Source of the DNA: a virus | DNA length: 63,169 bases | Strand: one strand, 5' to 3' | Virus record (IMG/VR): IMGVR_UViG_3300043468_000449 | Location: 1-63,169 of that record | Part shown: positions 6,690-12,154 of the stretch, one piece after another | Numbering within the stretch: the first letter of the stretch is position 1 | Layout of the letters: each line of letters begins with the position of its first letter | Notes under the pieces: generated by a model | The model's input: the letters and a program-made list of their open reading frames with translations, nothing else | Told to the model about the DNA's origin: nothing | Database searches by the model: none | Translations under genes and position numbers: made by a program

Positions 6690-7016
6690 TTAGTTGAGGT
6701 TTTGAAGTGCTTGGTTGTAGGCCCGTGCCTCAAGCAATTCGTTTTCGTGTTTGAGCCGCTCGATCTCGGCGGTGATTTGTTCTGCGTTGTTTGTTGGTAT
6801 AACCTCCGAGTCTGGCAGTATGCCTGCGTAGTCTGGAGTGTTATTGGTTGGTTGTGGTTGCGGTTGTGCTTCTACCTCTGGTTGGAGGTAGAAATCTTTT
6901 AGGTGAGGAGTGATTCCCTTCGGGTATCGGAGGGTGCGTGTTTCTGTGTATGTCTCTTTCGAGACGCTTGAGCAGGCGCAAAGCGCAAGCGTTATGGTTG
7001 CTGTCAGCAGTTTCAT
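6690..7016 (-). CDS. Lipoprotein with coiled-coil C-terminus
   Basis: Starting at ATG 7016, which overlaps the upstream stop (ATGA), this is 108 aa. The N-terminus MKLLTATITLALCACSSVSK is a lipoprotein signal peptide with lipobox LCAC. The mature part is Pro/Gln-rich (QPQPQPT) and ends in a helix (AEQITAEIERLKHENELLEA). It resembles outer-membrane spanin-type or exclusion lipoproteins but is encoded among DNA-metabolism genes. A longer upstream frame is out of keeping with the overlap. The leader is rich in CCAAAA. Confidence 0.6.
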   Translation of the reverse strand: MKLLTATITLALCACSSVSKETYTETRTLRYPKGITPHLKDFYLQPEVEAQPQPQPTNNTPDYAGILPDSEVIPTNNAEQITAEIERLKHENELLEARAYNQALQNLN

Positions 7017-7150
7017 TTTTTTTGTTTTTTTGGTTTTGGTGGGTAAACAGACGATTTGAATTTGGGTGGTTGATCGTTTGTGCAACGAGCGATGATGCGA
7101 ATGTATGCTTCGGGAGGAAGGCAAGTTGGTTCGGTTTTTTCTGTAGCCAT
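7013..7150 (-). CDS. Hypothetical 45-aa basic protein
   Basis: This 45-aa protein (MATEKTEPTCLPPEAYIRII to the Lys-rich end PPKPKKQKK) sits between two membrane-protein genes. It overlaps the lipoprotein gene by ATGA and starts one base after the 51-aa gene. The short size and the coupled overlaps at both ends support this start. Function unknown. Confidence 0.5.
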   Translation of the reverse strand: MATEKTEPTCLPPEAYIRIIARCTNDQPPKFKSSVYPPKPKKQKK

Positions 7151-7151
7151 G

Positions 7152-7307
7152 TCAGTCCTCCTCCTCAAATTCGCGCCAACGGATTTCCCGTTCTTTGCGC
7201 TTCTTCTTGTATTGTTCCCACTCGTCGAGGATCGACAACTGTCCCTGCCTGTAGGCAACGAAGATGCCGATAATTCCGACGATTGCTGTAAGTGCGATCT
7301 CGTTCAT
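7152..7307 (-). CDS. Small membrane protein with charged tail
   Basis: This 51-aa protein has one transmembrane helix at residues 5-20 (ALTAIVGIIGIFVAY) followed by a highly charged helix (QYKKKRKEREIRWREFEEED). The start at ATG 7307 overlaps the stop of the upstream 37-aa gene (ATGA). The topology (one TM plus a long charged helix) is that of small inner-membrane proteins such as inner spanins, but a function cannot be assigned. Confidence 0.55.
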   Translation of the reverse strand: MNEIALTAIVGIIGIFVAYRQGQLSILDEWEQYKKKRKEREIRWREFEEED

Positions 7308-7417
7308 TTTTTGTTTATGGTTAAAAGCAAAGTTAAGAGAGCGAGTCCCGCGATTGGCGCGAGTGCTACAAACGCATCCCAGCAATGCTGGAGAACTACT
7401 ATTGTTGGTATTTCCAT
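7304..7417 (-). CDS. 37-aa membrane peptide
   Basis: This 37-aa peptide is MEIPTIVVLQHCWDAF followed by an apolar stretch, ALAPIAGLALLTLLLTI, ending NKK. It has one helix with two positive charges at its end. The start follows a TAATATG junction with the upstream gene and its stop overlaps the next gene by ATGA. It is the first gene of a four-gene membrane/lipoprotein cluster. Confidence 0.5.
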   Translation of the reverse strand: MEIPTIVVLQHCWDAFVALAPIAGLALLTLLLTINKK

Positions 7418-7418
7418 A

Positions 7419-8171
7419 TTAAGCCTCGCAGAAGACCAGATCACAAAGACGAGAATATTCCGATTTAAATGCTTTGCTGTTTGCGCGGCCTTTCTCTTTT
7501 GCGACGATCTCCACAAAGATTGAAAGACCTCGTTCTCTGACTTCTTGACCAGCAAGAATAGAGTTAGCAATGCTCGCCGCAAATCCACCGAAAGGGTAAT
7601 CCGCATATGAACGCAAGCGATCCAAACCAAAAATGTCAATTAGGCGGGACTTTTTGACTTCGCGTTCTTGCTCTTCCTCGGCAATGATCGGAGCGAGAAG
7701 TTGCTTGGCAATCGCCGCACAATGTTTCCCGTCACCAGAGTCCCAGCCTGCCACAAATTTGACATAACCGGGATCAGTATTGATCAGGTTGCGGAGGTCT
7801 TCCCCAGCGTGTTTTCCGAATGGCAGGATATTCCAATCGGTGGTGCGAATGCGTTCCGCTTCGCGATCCCGCTCGGCTTGCAAGTCTGCCGCCTTGCGGC
7901 GTTGGATTTCATCCAAATCCCAATCGATTCCGAGGCGGCGACGAAGAGGTTCTACACCATGCTCGTCAAGCCATGCGGTAGCAGAGACGAGTGCCTGATC
8001 TTTATCGGTGGATAGGTTCTTGATGAAGTGGTCACGCTCGACCAAAGTTGCTTCGACAGCACCAGTCGATTCGTAACCTTCAGACCGCACATAGACGATC
8101 TCATCGAACCTGTGTTTGAGGGTATAAAACCCGTTAAGGTCACCCGTGGAAATGTAGTAGTAGTTTTTCAT
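7419..8171 (-). CDS. ExoX C-terminal/DUF3820-like domain protein
   Basis: This 250-aa protein has a central segment, residues about 114-145 (ILPFGKHAGEDLRNLINTDP, then YVKFVAGWD), of the type found at the C-terminus of exodeoxyribonuclease X and in DUF3820 proteins, often with RecT/Bet modules. The N-terminal 110 residues are unlike a DEDD exonuclease. The C-terminal 80 residues are unassigned. A DNA-linked role is likely but not defined. It is separated from the LuxR-type gene by a stem-loop. Confidence 0.55.
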   Translation of the reverse strand: MKNYYYISTGDLNGFYTLKHRFDEIVYVRSEGYESTGAVEATLVERDHFIKNLSTDKDQALVSATAWLDEHGVEPLRRRLGIDWDLDEIQRRKAADLQAERDREAERIRTTDWNILPFGKHAGEDLRNLINTDPGYVKFVAGWDSGDGKHCAAIAKQLLAPIIAEEEQEREVKKSRLIDIFGLDRLRSYADYPFGGFAASIANSILAGQEVRERGLSIFVEIVAKEKGRANSKAFKSEYSRLCDLVFCEA

Positions 8172-8186
8172 TAGGAGTCAAAATTA

Positions 8187-8203
8187 ACCCAACCGCTTTG
8201 GGT
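8187..8203. terminator. Stem-loop between LuxR-like gene and 250-aa gene
   Basis: ACCCAA (8187-8192) and TTGGGT (8198-8203) pair around a 5-nt loop. Plus-strand transcripts would run into a T-tract about 8 nt downstream (8212-8220). Minus-strand transcripts run into TAATTTTG. It may terminate in either direction. Confidence 0.4.
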
Positions 8204-8218
8204 GGTCAATATTTTTTT

Positions 8219-8467
8219 TTATAGCCATTCATTTTTTAACAGACCCTGCGCCAATGCCCATCTGGTCAGGTCTGCCGTGTTACGGAATAAAAATTTCTTG
8301 TGCAGATTGTCGCGATGTTTTTCGACTGTCTTGATGCTGATTCCGAGCAAGTCTGCGGTCTGTTGATTTGTGAATCCAGACGCTAGATGCGTTGCCACTT
8401 CACGCTCGCGTTTTGTTGCTGGACGGGTTCCGCGAACCTCGAAAAGTTTTTGCAAGATATTTTTCAT
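8219..8467 (-). CDS. LuxR/GerE-type HTH regulator
   Basis: This 82-aa DNA-binding protein is essentially a GerE (LuxR C-terminal) domain: KREREVATHLASGFTNQQTA, then ISIKTVEKHRDNLHKKFLFRN. It has no receiver or ligand domain, so it belongs to the single-domain type and would bind constitutively or with a partner. It lies between hairpins at 8187-8203 and 8484-8508, so it may be a unit of its own. A role in early/late switching or host gene control is inference. Confidence 0.75.
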   Translation of the reverse strand: MKNILQKLFEVRGTRPATKREREVATHLASGFTNQQTADLLGISIKTVEKHRDNLHKKFLFRNTADLTRWALAQGLLKNEWL

Positions 8468-8483
8468 TTTATAAATTTGGTTT

Positions 8484-8508
8484 GGGGCGAGGGATTGAAC
8501 CTCGCCCC
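8484..8508. terminator. Perfect 9-bp hairpin, T-arm-like
   Basis: GGGGCGAGG (8484-8492) pairs perfectly with CCTCGCCCC (8500-8508) around a 7-nt loop. On the minus strand the loop is TTCAATC, the consensus of a tRNA T-loop, flanked by CGAGG/CCTCG. No T-tract follows, so it is a poor classic terminator; it could protect RNA ends or be a tRNA remnant. Confidence 0.45.
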
Positions 8509-8516
8509 TGTTGTGA

Positions 8517-9302
8517 TCAGTTGAGGAGATACTGCTCGGTGAGGTTCCACAATTGTTTGTTAACCTTCAGGTCTGCGGCTGGAGCAGTCAGTTTGCGGAT
8601 GCCAGAACCGGAGCGTCCTTTAGTCAGGTTCTCCTGAACACGATTGAATGTTTGCCAGAGGTTCGTGCCGCCGTCTGCGTAGCGACGAGCGCGATTCAAG
8701 TAGAACAGGCGAGTGTCCCATTCCCGGCGATCTGCGAAGTCAGCATCGACCTCTGGTTGATCGTATCGGAGCGACAATGCATCGACCAAATACTGTTTTT
8801 GCGCGGCAGGCGTGAGTTCCTTCTGCTTGAAGAGGCTCACACGCTCGACCAGTTGAGGAACATTAGAACGAAGGTCATTCGCCGCCGCAATAAAGTCACC
8901 CACCGAGGTATTGCGATGATATACTTTCAGAGTCTGGAAAATGTCACCCGTGACCAATCCGTTTAGGCAGGCAAACACTCGCAGACCGAGCGAGAGTTGC
9001 GCCGAGGAGGTTCCATCATGCGAGTTGATCAAAACGAATTCTGGAGCAACTTCGCCGCCGAGATTGGTCAGGTCGGTGTGCTGGAATTTGATGATGTGCT
9101 TCTGGAATCCCTTGTTCTCATCCTTGCGGACTTTGCCATACTGGATTTGACGAGGAGTGTAGCCAGACTCTCCGAGAGCATTGACGATCTCTTGAGTGCT
9201 GATGAATCCGTAGCGGGTGCTACGGGTTGGCGCGGCATGGACTGCCGTGATGGGGTTCGTGTTGACGAGTTCAGTTTCGAGTGTTGGGACGATGATATTC
9301 AT
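8517..9302 (-). CDS. DUF932 phage/plasmid-like protein
   Basis: This 261-aa protein matches the DUF932 family of phage and plasmid proteins of unknown function: RSTRYGFISTQEIVNALGES, then HIIKFQHTD, PEFVLINSHDGTSSAQLSLG and FACLNGLV. The start at ATG 9302 follows an A/C-rich leader that is nearly repeated before the next upstream gene (9518-9540). The frame is open for a further 102 codons upstream but those residues are low complexity and unlike the family. It may act in replication or recombination. Confidence 0.7.
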   Translation of the reverse strand: MNIIVPTLETELVNTNPITAVHAAPTRSTRYGFISTQEIVNALGESGYTPRQIQYGKVRKDENKGFQKHIIKFQHTDLTNLGGEVAPEFVLINSHDGTSSAQLSLGLRVFACLNGLVTGDIFQTLKVYHRNTSVGDFIAAANDLRSNVPQLVERVSLFKQKELTPAAQKQYLVDALSLRYDQPEVDADFADRREWDTRLFYLNRARRYADGGTNLWQTFNRVQENLTKGRSGSGIRKLTAPAADLKVNKQLWNLTEQYLLN

Positions 9303-9327
9303 TGTATTGGTTTTTCTGTTGGTGGTT
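9303..9327 (-). promoter_or_regulatory. A/C-rich leader of DUF932 gene
   Basis: The minus strand reads CCACCAACAGAAAAACCAAT before the ATG. Eighteen of these bases recur before the GTG start at 9517. No Shine-Dalgarno is present. It is probably an unstructured initiation leader. Confidence 0.45.
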
Positions 9328-9358
9328 GTGTTCTGGGAGGAACAGAGATCAAGGAGGG

Positions 9359-9517
9359 TTAGTTTCCGTTGCGAAGCGGGATGATTTTGCGAAGTGCTTT
9401 TAAATATTCTTCCTCTGGTTGAGACTGGTTCCTCGCATCCCTTAATAAGTTGATGACTGTGCGAATTACTCTGCGTCCTTGAATAATGTCCGATTTGGTG
9501 GTGGTGGTTGTTTTCAC
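9359..9517 (-). CDS. Small helical protein (GTG start)
   Basis: With GTG at 9517 this is 52 aa: a Thr-rich start (VKTTTTTKSD), then IIQGRRVIRTVINLLRDARN and a basic tail. GTG was chosen because the leader before it (ACCAACAGAAAAACCAATA) is almost identical to that of the next gene, DUF932. An ATG at 9643 would add 42 residues of poor coding character. Function unknown. Confidence 0.45.
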   Translation of the reverse strand: MKTTTTTKSDIIQGRRVIRTVINLLRDARNQSQPEEEYLKALRKIIPLRNGN

Positions 9518-9540
9518 TATATTGGTTTTTCTGTTGGTTT
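9518..9540 (-). promoter_or_regulatory. A/C-rich leader, second copy
   Basis: Shares ACCAACAGAAAAACCAATA with the leader at 9303-9327, just ahead of a GTG start. The duplication in two neighbouring genes suggests a shared translation signal or a copied leader. Confidence 0.45.
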
Positions 9541-9650
9541 TTGTTTTTGGTTCGTCGGCGGGTTGCCTTCGATGGAGATGACAATATCGAACCTGCTTGG
9601 GTTTGCAATAATTATTTTTAAAGATATTTTTGTCATACTTCAAAAATCTA

Positions 9651-9688
9651 TTGACACCCGCAGATGCCGATAGAATCAGGCTTCGCAG
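9651..9688. promoter_or_regulatory. Repeated two-box motif, copy 1
   Basis: Plus strand: TTGACA (9651), CCGCAGA (9658-9664), 16 bp, CTTCGCAG (9681-9688). The same two boxes with the same 16-bp gap are at 11885-11915, and with a 14-bp gap at 47584-47612. The CTTCGCAG box lies in the end of the 54-aa gene. Located upstream of the 52-aa/DUF932 genes. Confidence 0.4.
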
Positions 9689-9840
9689 GCTACCGCAGTC
9701 TTGCGAGGTCTTCCGCCTTTGAGTCCATTGATTGCCGCCGCTAATCTTTTTTTGTCAGTCGATGCGCTACCTCCACGCTTTCCGATCTCACTCAAGAAGC
9801 GTCGAACAGAGGATGGCAGAGTGTCGTTTTTACTTTTCAT
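9676..9840 (-). CDS. Small KGGRPRK-type basic protein
   Basis: From ATG 9840 this is 54 aa: FLSEIGKRGGSASTDKKRLA then NGLKGGRPRKT. The KGG and GGRPRK segments are typical of small basic phage and plasmid proteins thought to bind DNA. It overlaps the upstream gene by 11 nt. A 90-nt longer frame reads low-complexity sequence and is not preferred. Confidence 0.5.
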   Translation of the reverse strand: MKSKNDTLPSSVRRFLSEIGKRGGSASTDKKRLAAAINGLKGGRPRKTAVACEA

Positions 9841-9973
9841 TTTGCTTTGATTTTTTGTGTGCCGTCCAGTCGATGGCGTCGAAGTTTTCCTGATACTTTT
9901 TGGACTGCGTGTCGGTTCTTGGTTTGTCACCCTTGCCGTTGCGAGTCCATTCGGAATCCTTAACTTTGTTCAT
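9830..9973 (-). CDS. Conserved small phage protein (NGKGDKPR type)
   Basis: This protein of about 47 aa (MNKVKDSEWTRNGKGDKPR, then SKKYQENFDAIDW) contains the NGKGDKPR motif and Y..NFD..W ending seen in many short phage proteins of unknown function. The start is taken at Met 9973 (14-nt overlap with the upstream gene); Met 9985 is an alternative. Confidence 0.5.
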   Translation of the reverse strand: MNKVKDSEWTRNGKGDKPRTDTQSKKYQENFDAIDWTAHKKSKQNEK

Positions 9974-10208
9974 CGCTTTTTGCATCGCCAGATTTTGCGA
10001 GATCACGAATGTGAAGTTGCTCCAGCAATGCCGAGGCAACCATCAGGCGGAAGCTGAAAAGTTTCGAGTTGTGCATCAAATCGTGAAACACATCGTCCTT
10101 GGTGATCTTGTCGAAATCGATCTTGGCAAGCACCGCATCGATGCTGTTGGCAATCTCTTCTTCCGGGGTTCCCGGCGTTTCGTTGTCAATGTTATTTTCT
10201 TTATTCAT
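9960..10208 (-). CDS. Hypothetical helical protein
   Basis: This 82-aa acidic protein has an N-terminal Glu/Asn-rich segment and a helix FSFRLMVASALLEQLHIRDL. No family is recognised. It overlaps both neighbours. Confidence 0.5.
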   Translation of the reverse strand: MNKENNIDNETPGTPEEEIANSIDAVLAKIDFDKITKDDVFHDLMHNSKLFSFRLMVASALLEQLHIRDLAKSGDAKSDEQS

Positions 10209-10429
10209 ATATTTTCGTTTTGTCGTTTCTCCAGCATCGCATCTGCATCCCTGAAGGACAGGTCAGCAACTAAACGCGAATCGGCTTGGGAAAATTTATC
10301 ACTCGCTCGATACCCCTGCAAGGCAGAACCTGCGAACCAGTCGCGCATAGACATACCCGAATTGCTTTTGATCAGAGGATTCGTTCCTCCAGTAAAAGGA
10401 AAAGCAGGGTGGTTGACAGGTCGCGCCAT
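10205..10429 (-). CDS. Conserved small phage protein (GMSMRDWFAG type)
   Basis: This 74-aa protein has the pattern GMSMRDWFAGSALQG, then ADLSFRDADAMLEKR, found in many phage early regions (G-M-T/S-x-R-D-x-F-A and A-D-A-M-L). The function is unknown. It overlaps the downstream gene by 4 nt. Confidence 0.6.
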   Translation of the reverse strand: MARPVNHPAFPFTGGTNPLIKSNSGMSMRDWFAGSALQGYRASDKFSQADSRLVADLSFRDADAMLEKRQNENI

Positions 10430-10464
10430 CGCGCAAAAATGCCGTATGGCGCAACCTTGTCAAA

Positions 10465-11058
10465 TCAGAGAGGCTTTAAATCGACCTCGGTGACTATCGG
10501 TGATTTCGAGTAAGAATCGACCTCTATAGGCTTGCCTGCGAGAATCCACTTCTCGTACGCGTCGAGCGAATAGTCGCTCAATTCCTTCGCCAAAAGGCGA
10601 GATGCCTCTTCTTTGTCGTTAGGCGCGACAACTGATACTGTCCAGCCTCCTGTAGCATTAATCGCCCCCCAGCGGACATGGTCAACTGGAGCGACATCGT
10701 CTATTCCGACAACTTCAGATACTCGACCATCGTATATTCCCCGTTTGATTTTTTTAGCCTCCAAGGCGGCAATTACCTCTTCAGGACTGCCGGGTCCATT
10801 AGACTTACCACAGATCGATTTCAGGAAGGATGATGCCCTCTTGATAGCGGACAGGGATTTTGATTCGATGTTGATGTTGTTGCCATACCATTCGCCTGAT
10901 CCCTTGTGGGACTGCCATTGAAGGCTGAATTCGGTATTACTGCGTCCGAATTGATCGTGACGCCAATACGATTCGATAAGCTCAATGTGGATGTGTGCGT
11001 ATTCGCCGCGATTTTCGCGGGAGAGTCTGTAGTAGGTTTTGGATGTTTTATTTTTCAT
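10465..11058 (-). CDS. Hypothetical protein
   Basis: This 197-aa protein has a beta-rich N-terminal region (TYYRLSRENRGEYAHIHIEL, then FSLQWQSHKGSGEW) and a helical C-terminal half (KEEASRLLAKELSDYSLDAY). No homologous family was recognised. The leader (AATAAATAAATACC before ATG) is the AAATAAAT type. Confidence 0.5.
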   Translation of the reverse strand: MKNKTSKTYYRLSRENRGEYAHIHIELIESYWRHDQFGRSNTEFSLQWQSHKGSGEWYGNNINIESKSLSAIKRASSFLKSICGKSNGPGSPEEVIAALEAKKIKRGIYDGRVSEVVGIDDVAPVDHVRWGAINATGGWTVSVVAPNDKEEASRLLAKELSDYSLDAYEKWILAGKPIEVDSYSKSPIVTEVDLKPL

Positions 11059-11083
11059 GGTATTTATTTATTGATGGTTGAGG

Positions 11084-11254
11084 TTAGTTACAGCACCCAC
11101 AGCAAGGAGCGTCCTCGCAACGGGAGAATTGTTTCTTGTAGTTTTCGACATCTTGCTCGGTCAGGGTTTTCACCCATGCCGCAAAGCGGATTCTGTCTTG
11201 GTTAGCGTTCACCCACTCGGTGAACAGTTCGTTGATGGTATCTTGGTTGTTCAT
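11084..11254 (-). CDS. 56-aa cysteine-rich C-terminal protein
   Basis: This small gene encodes MNNQDTINELFTEWVNANQD, then RIRFAAWVKTLTEQ and the C-terminus CEDAPCCGCCN. The five C-terminal cysteines (C46, C51, C52, C54, C55) could bind metal or form disulfides. The leader has AACCTCAACC and AAATAAAT, nearly repeated ahead of the next gene. The start is the only ATG. Confidence 0.55.
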   Translation of the reverse strand: MNNQDTINELFTEWVNANQDRIRFAAWVKTLTEQDVENYKKQFSRCEDAPCCGCCN

Positions 11255-11286
11255 GGATTTATTTATGGTTGAGGTTGCGTCTGGGG

Positions 11287-11550
11287 TTACTTCTCCTGCG
11301 ATTGCAAAGAGAGAAGATGTTGGAGCAGGTATTCCTCGATTTGTGCGAGTGCCTGTCGTTGTTCGTTGCGGTGATCTCGCGCATTTGTGAAGGCATCTGC
11401 ATCCTGCACATAATAGTCGCGAGCATTAAACTCGATCTTTCCAATTGCCTCCTGCGCGGCTCGGACAGCATCGTAAGCCGCCTCGTAGCCTGCCCACAGG
11501 TCTTTGGCAGAGGTTCCGTTCAGGTGGACTGTTGGTGCGGTGATGGTCAT
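11287..11550 (-). CDS. Hypothetical helical protein
   Basis: This 87-aa protein starts MTITAPTVHLNGTSAKDL and continues as a long helix (AYDAVRAAQEAIGKIEF, then RNEQRQALAQIEEYLLQHLL). It resembles a common small phage early protein. It starts from a TAATATG junction. Confidence 0.6.
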   Translation of the reverse strand: MTITAPTVHLNGTSAKDLWAGYEAAYDAVRAAQEAIGKIEFNARDYYVQDADAFTNARDHRNEQRQALAQIEEYLLQHLLSLQSQEK

Positions 11551-11551
11551 A

Positions 11552-11839
11552 TTAAAAGGTAAAAGCTAAAGTTTGTTCTTGGCGGCGAAGAATTGCTCCT
11601 TCGATTTTGCTGTTGGTTTTTGTCGCATTATCGGCGGCAGTTGTATCAATTGATTTTGGTTCGATGACTGGTGCGATAGCTATCCAATCAATGATGTTGG
11701 CTAGGCGTAAAGCCTCTGGCGTGTTGTTGCTTTCGAGTGCTACCAAGAAAGCGGAGTGAAGTTCTGTGTTGCTCATAACGCCAATCACAATACCAAACCT
11801 GCTTGGGTTATCAAGAAATATTTTTATCCGTTGTGTCAT
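11552..11839 (-). CDS. Hypothetical protein
   Basis: This 95-aa protein has an internal Met (11776) that would give 74 aa beginning MSNTELHSAFLVALESNN. The first 21 residues (IKIFLDNPSRFGIVIGV) are plausible either way. The A-rich leader lies in a 79-bp gap with the two-box motif and the tRNA. No family recognised. Confidence 0.45.
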   Translation of the reverse strand: MTQRIKIFLDNPSRFGIVIGVMSNTELHSAFLVALESNNTPEALRLANIIDWIAIAPVIEPKSIDTTAADNATKTNSKIEGAILRRQEQTLAFTF

Positions 11840-11863
11840 AGTAAAAACATTTTTGCTTGACGC

Positions 11864-11915
11864 TTGACAGAAAACCCAATCAGTCCGCAGACCCGCATAA
11901 ACACTAGCTTCGCAG
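11864..11915. promoter_or_regulatory. Repeated two-box motif, copy 2
   Basis: Plus strand: TTGACA (11864-11869), CCGCAGA (11885-11891), 16 bp, CTTCGCAG (11908-11915). It matches the 9658-9688 boxes including the spacing and lies in the gap between the initiator-like tRNA and the 95-aa gene. It is likely a shared regulator or promoter site. Confidence 0.4.
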
Positions 11916-11918
11916 GGG

Positions 11919-11989
11919 TTGCAGGAGAGGGAATCGAACCCTCAACTGTAGGTTATGGGCCTACCGAGATACCTTTTCTCTATCCTGCG
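11919..11989 (-). tRNA. tRNA-Met(CAU), initiator-like
   Basis: The 71-nt cloverleaf has acceptor CGCAGGA/TCCTGCA, D-stem GAGA/TCTC, anticodon stem GTAGG/CCTAC with anticodon CAT and T-arm GAGGG-TTCGATT-CCCTC. C1 faces A72 (mismatch) and the D-stem has A11-U24, both marks of bacterial initiator tRNA. Unusual points: C at position 33 instead of U, a two-G:C rather than three-G:C end to the anticodon stem, a 4-nt variable loop, and an encoded ACCC instead of ACCA end. It may be a mimic or a degenerate copy. Confidence 0.8.
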
Positions 11990-11991
11990 AT

Positions 11992-12150
11992 TTAATTTTT
12001 CTTACGAGTCGCCGCCGCTTTTTTCGCCTTTGCCTTGCGTTGCACAGAGTAGGCAATTGCGGCGGCTTGCGCTGGCTTTTTACCTGCACGAATTTCAGTC
12101 GCAATGTTTCGGTCAAAACAATTTTGCGAAGCGCACTTTCGGAGAGGCAT
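11992..12150 (-). CDS. Conserved small basic phage protein
   Basis: This 52-aa protein reads [20 protein letters not shown], then [19 protein letters not shown] and a Lys/Ala tail. It matches the widespread short phage proteins with the pattern M-P-L-x-K-G...N-I...P-Q-A-x-A-I-A-Y. The function is not known; it is often next to structural genes. It lies 4 nt after the giant polyvalent gene. Confidence 0.6.
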   Translation of the reverse strand: MPLRKCASQNCFDRNIATEIRAGKKPAQAAAIAYSVQRKAKAKKAAATRKKN

Positions 12151-12154
12151 AGTT

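Noticed and set aside
6690-7124. 144-aa version of the lipoprotein
   Set aside because: The signal peptide would be internal; ATG 7016 overlaps the upstream stop by ATGA and gives a proper lipoprotein.
8219-8467. LuxR-like gene as a lysogeny repressor
   Set aside because: No integrase, excisionase or divergent regulator gene is present, and GerE-only proteins are not typical CI-type repressors.
8517-9608. 363-aa version of the DUF932 protein
   Set aside because: The first 102 residues are His/Gln/Thr low complexity, unlike the family, and overlap the 52-aa gene; ATG 9302 has a leader shared with its neighbour.
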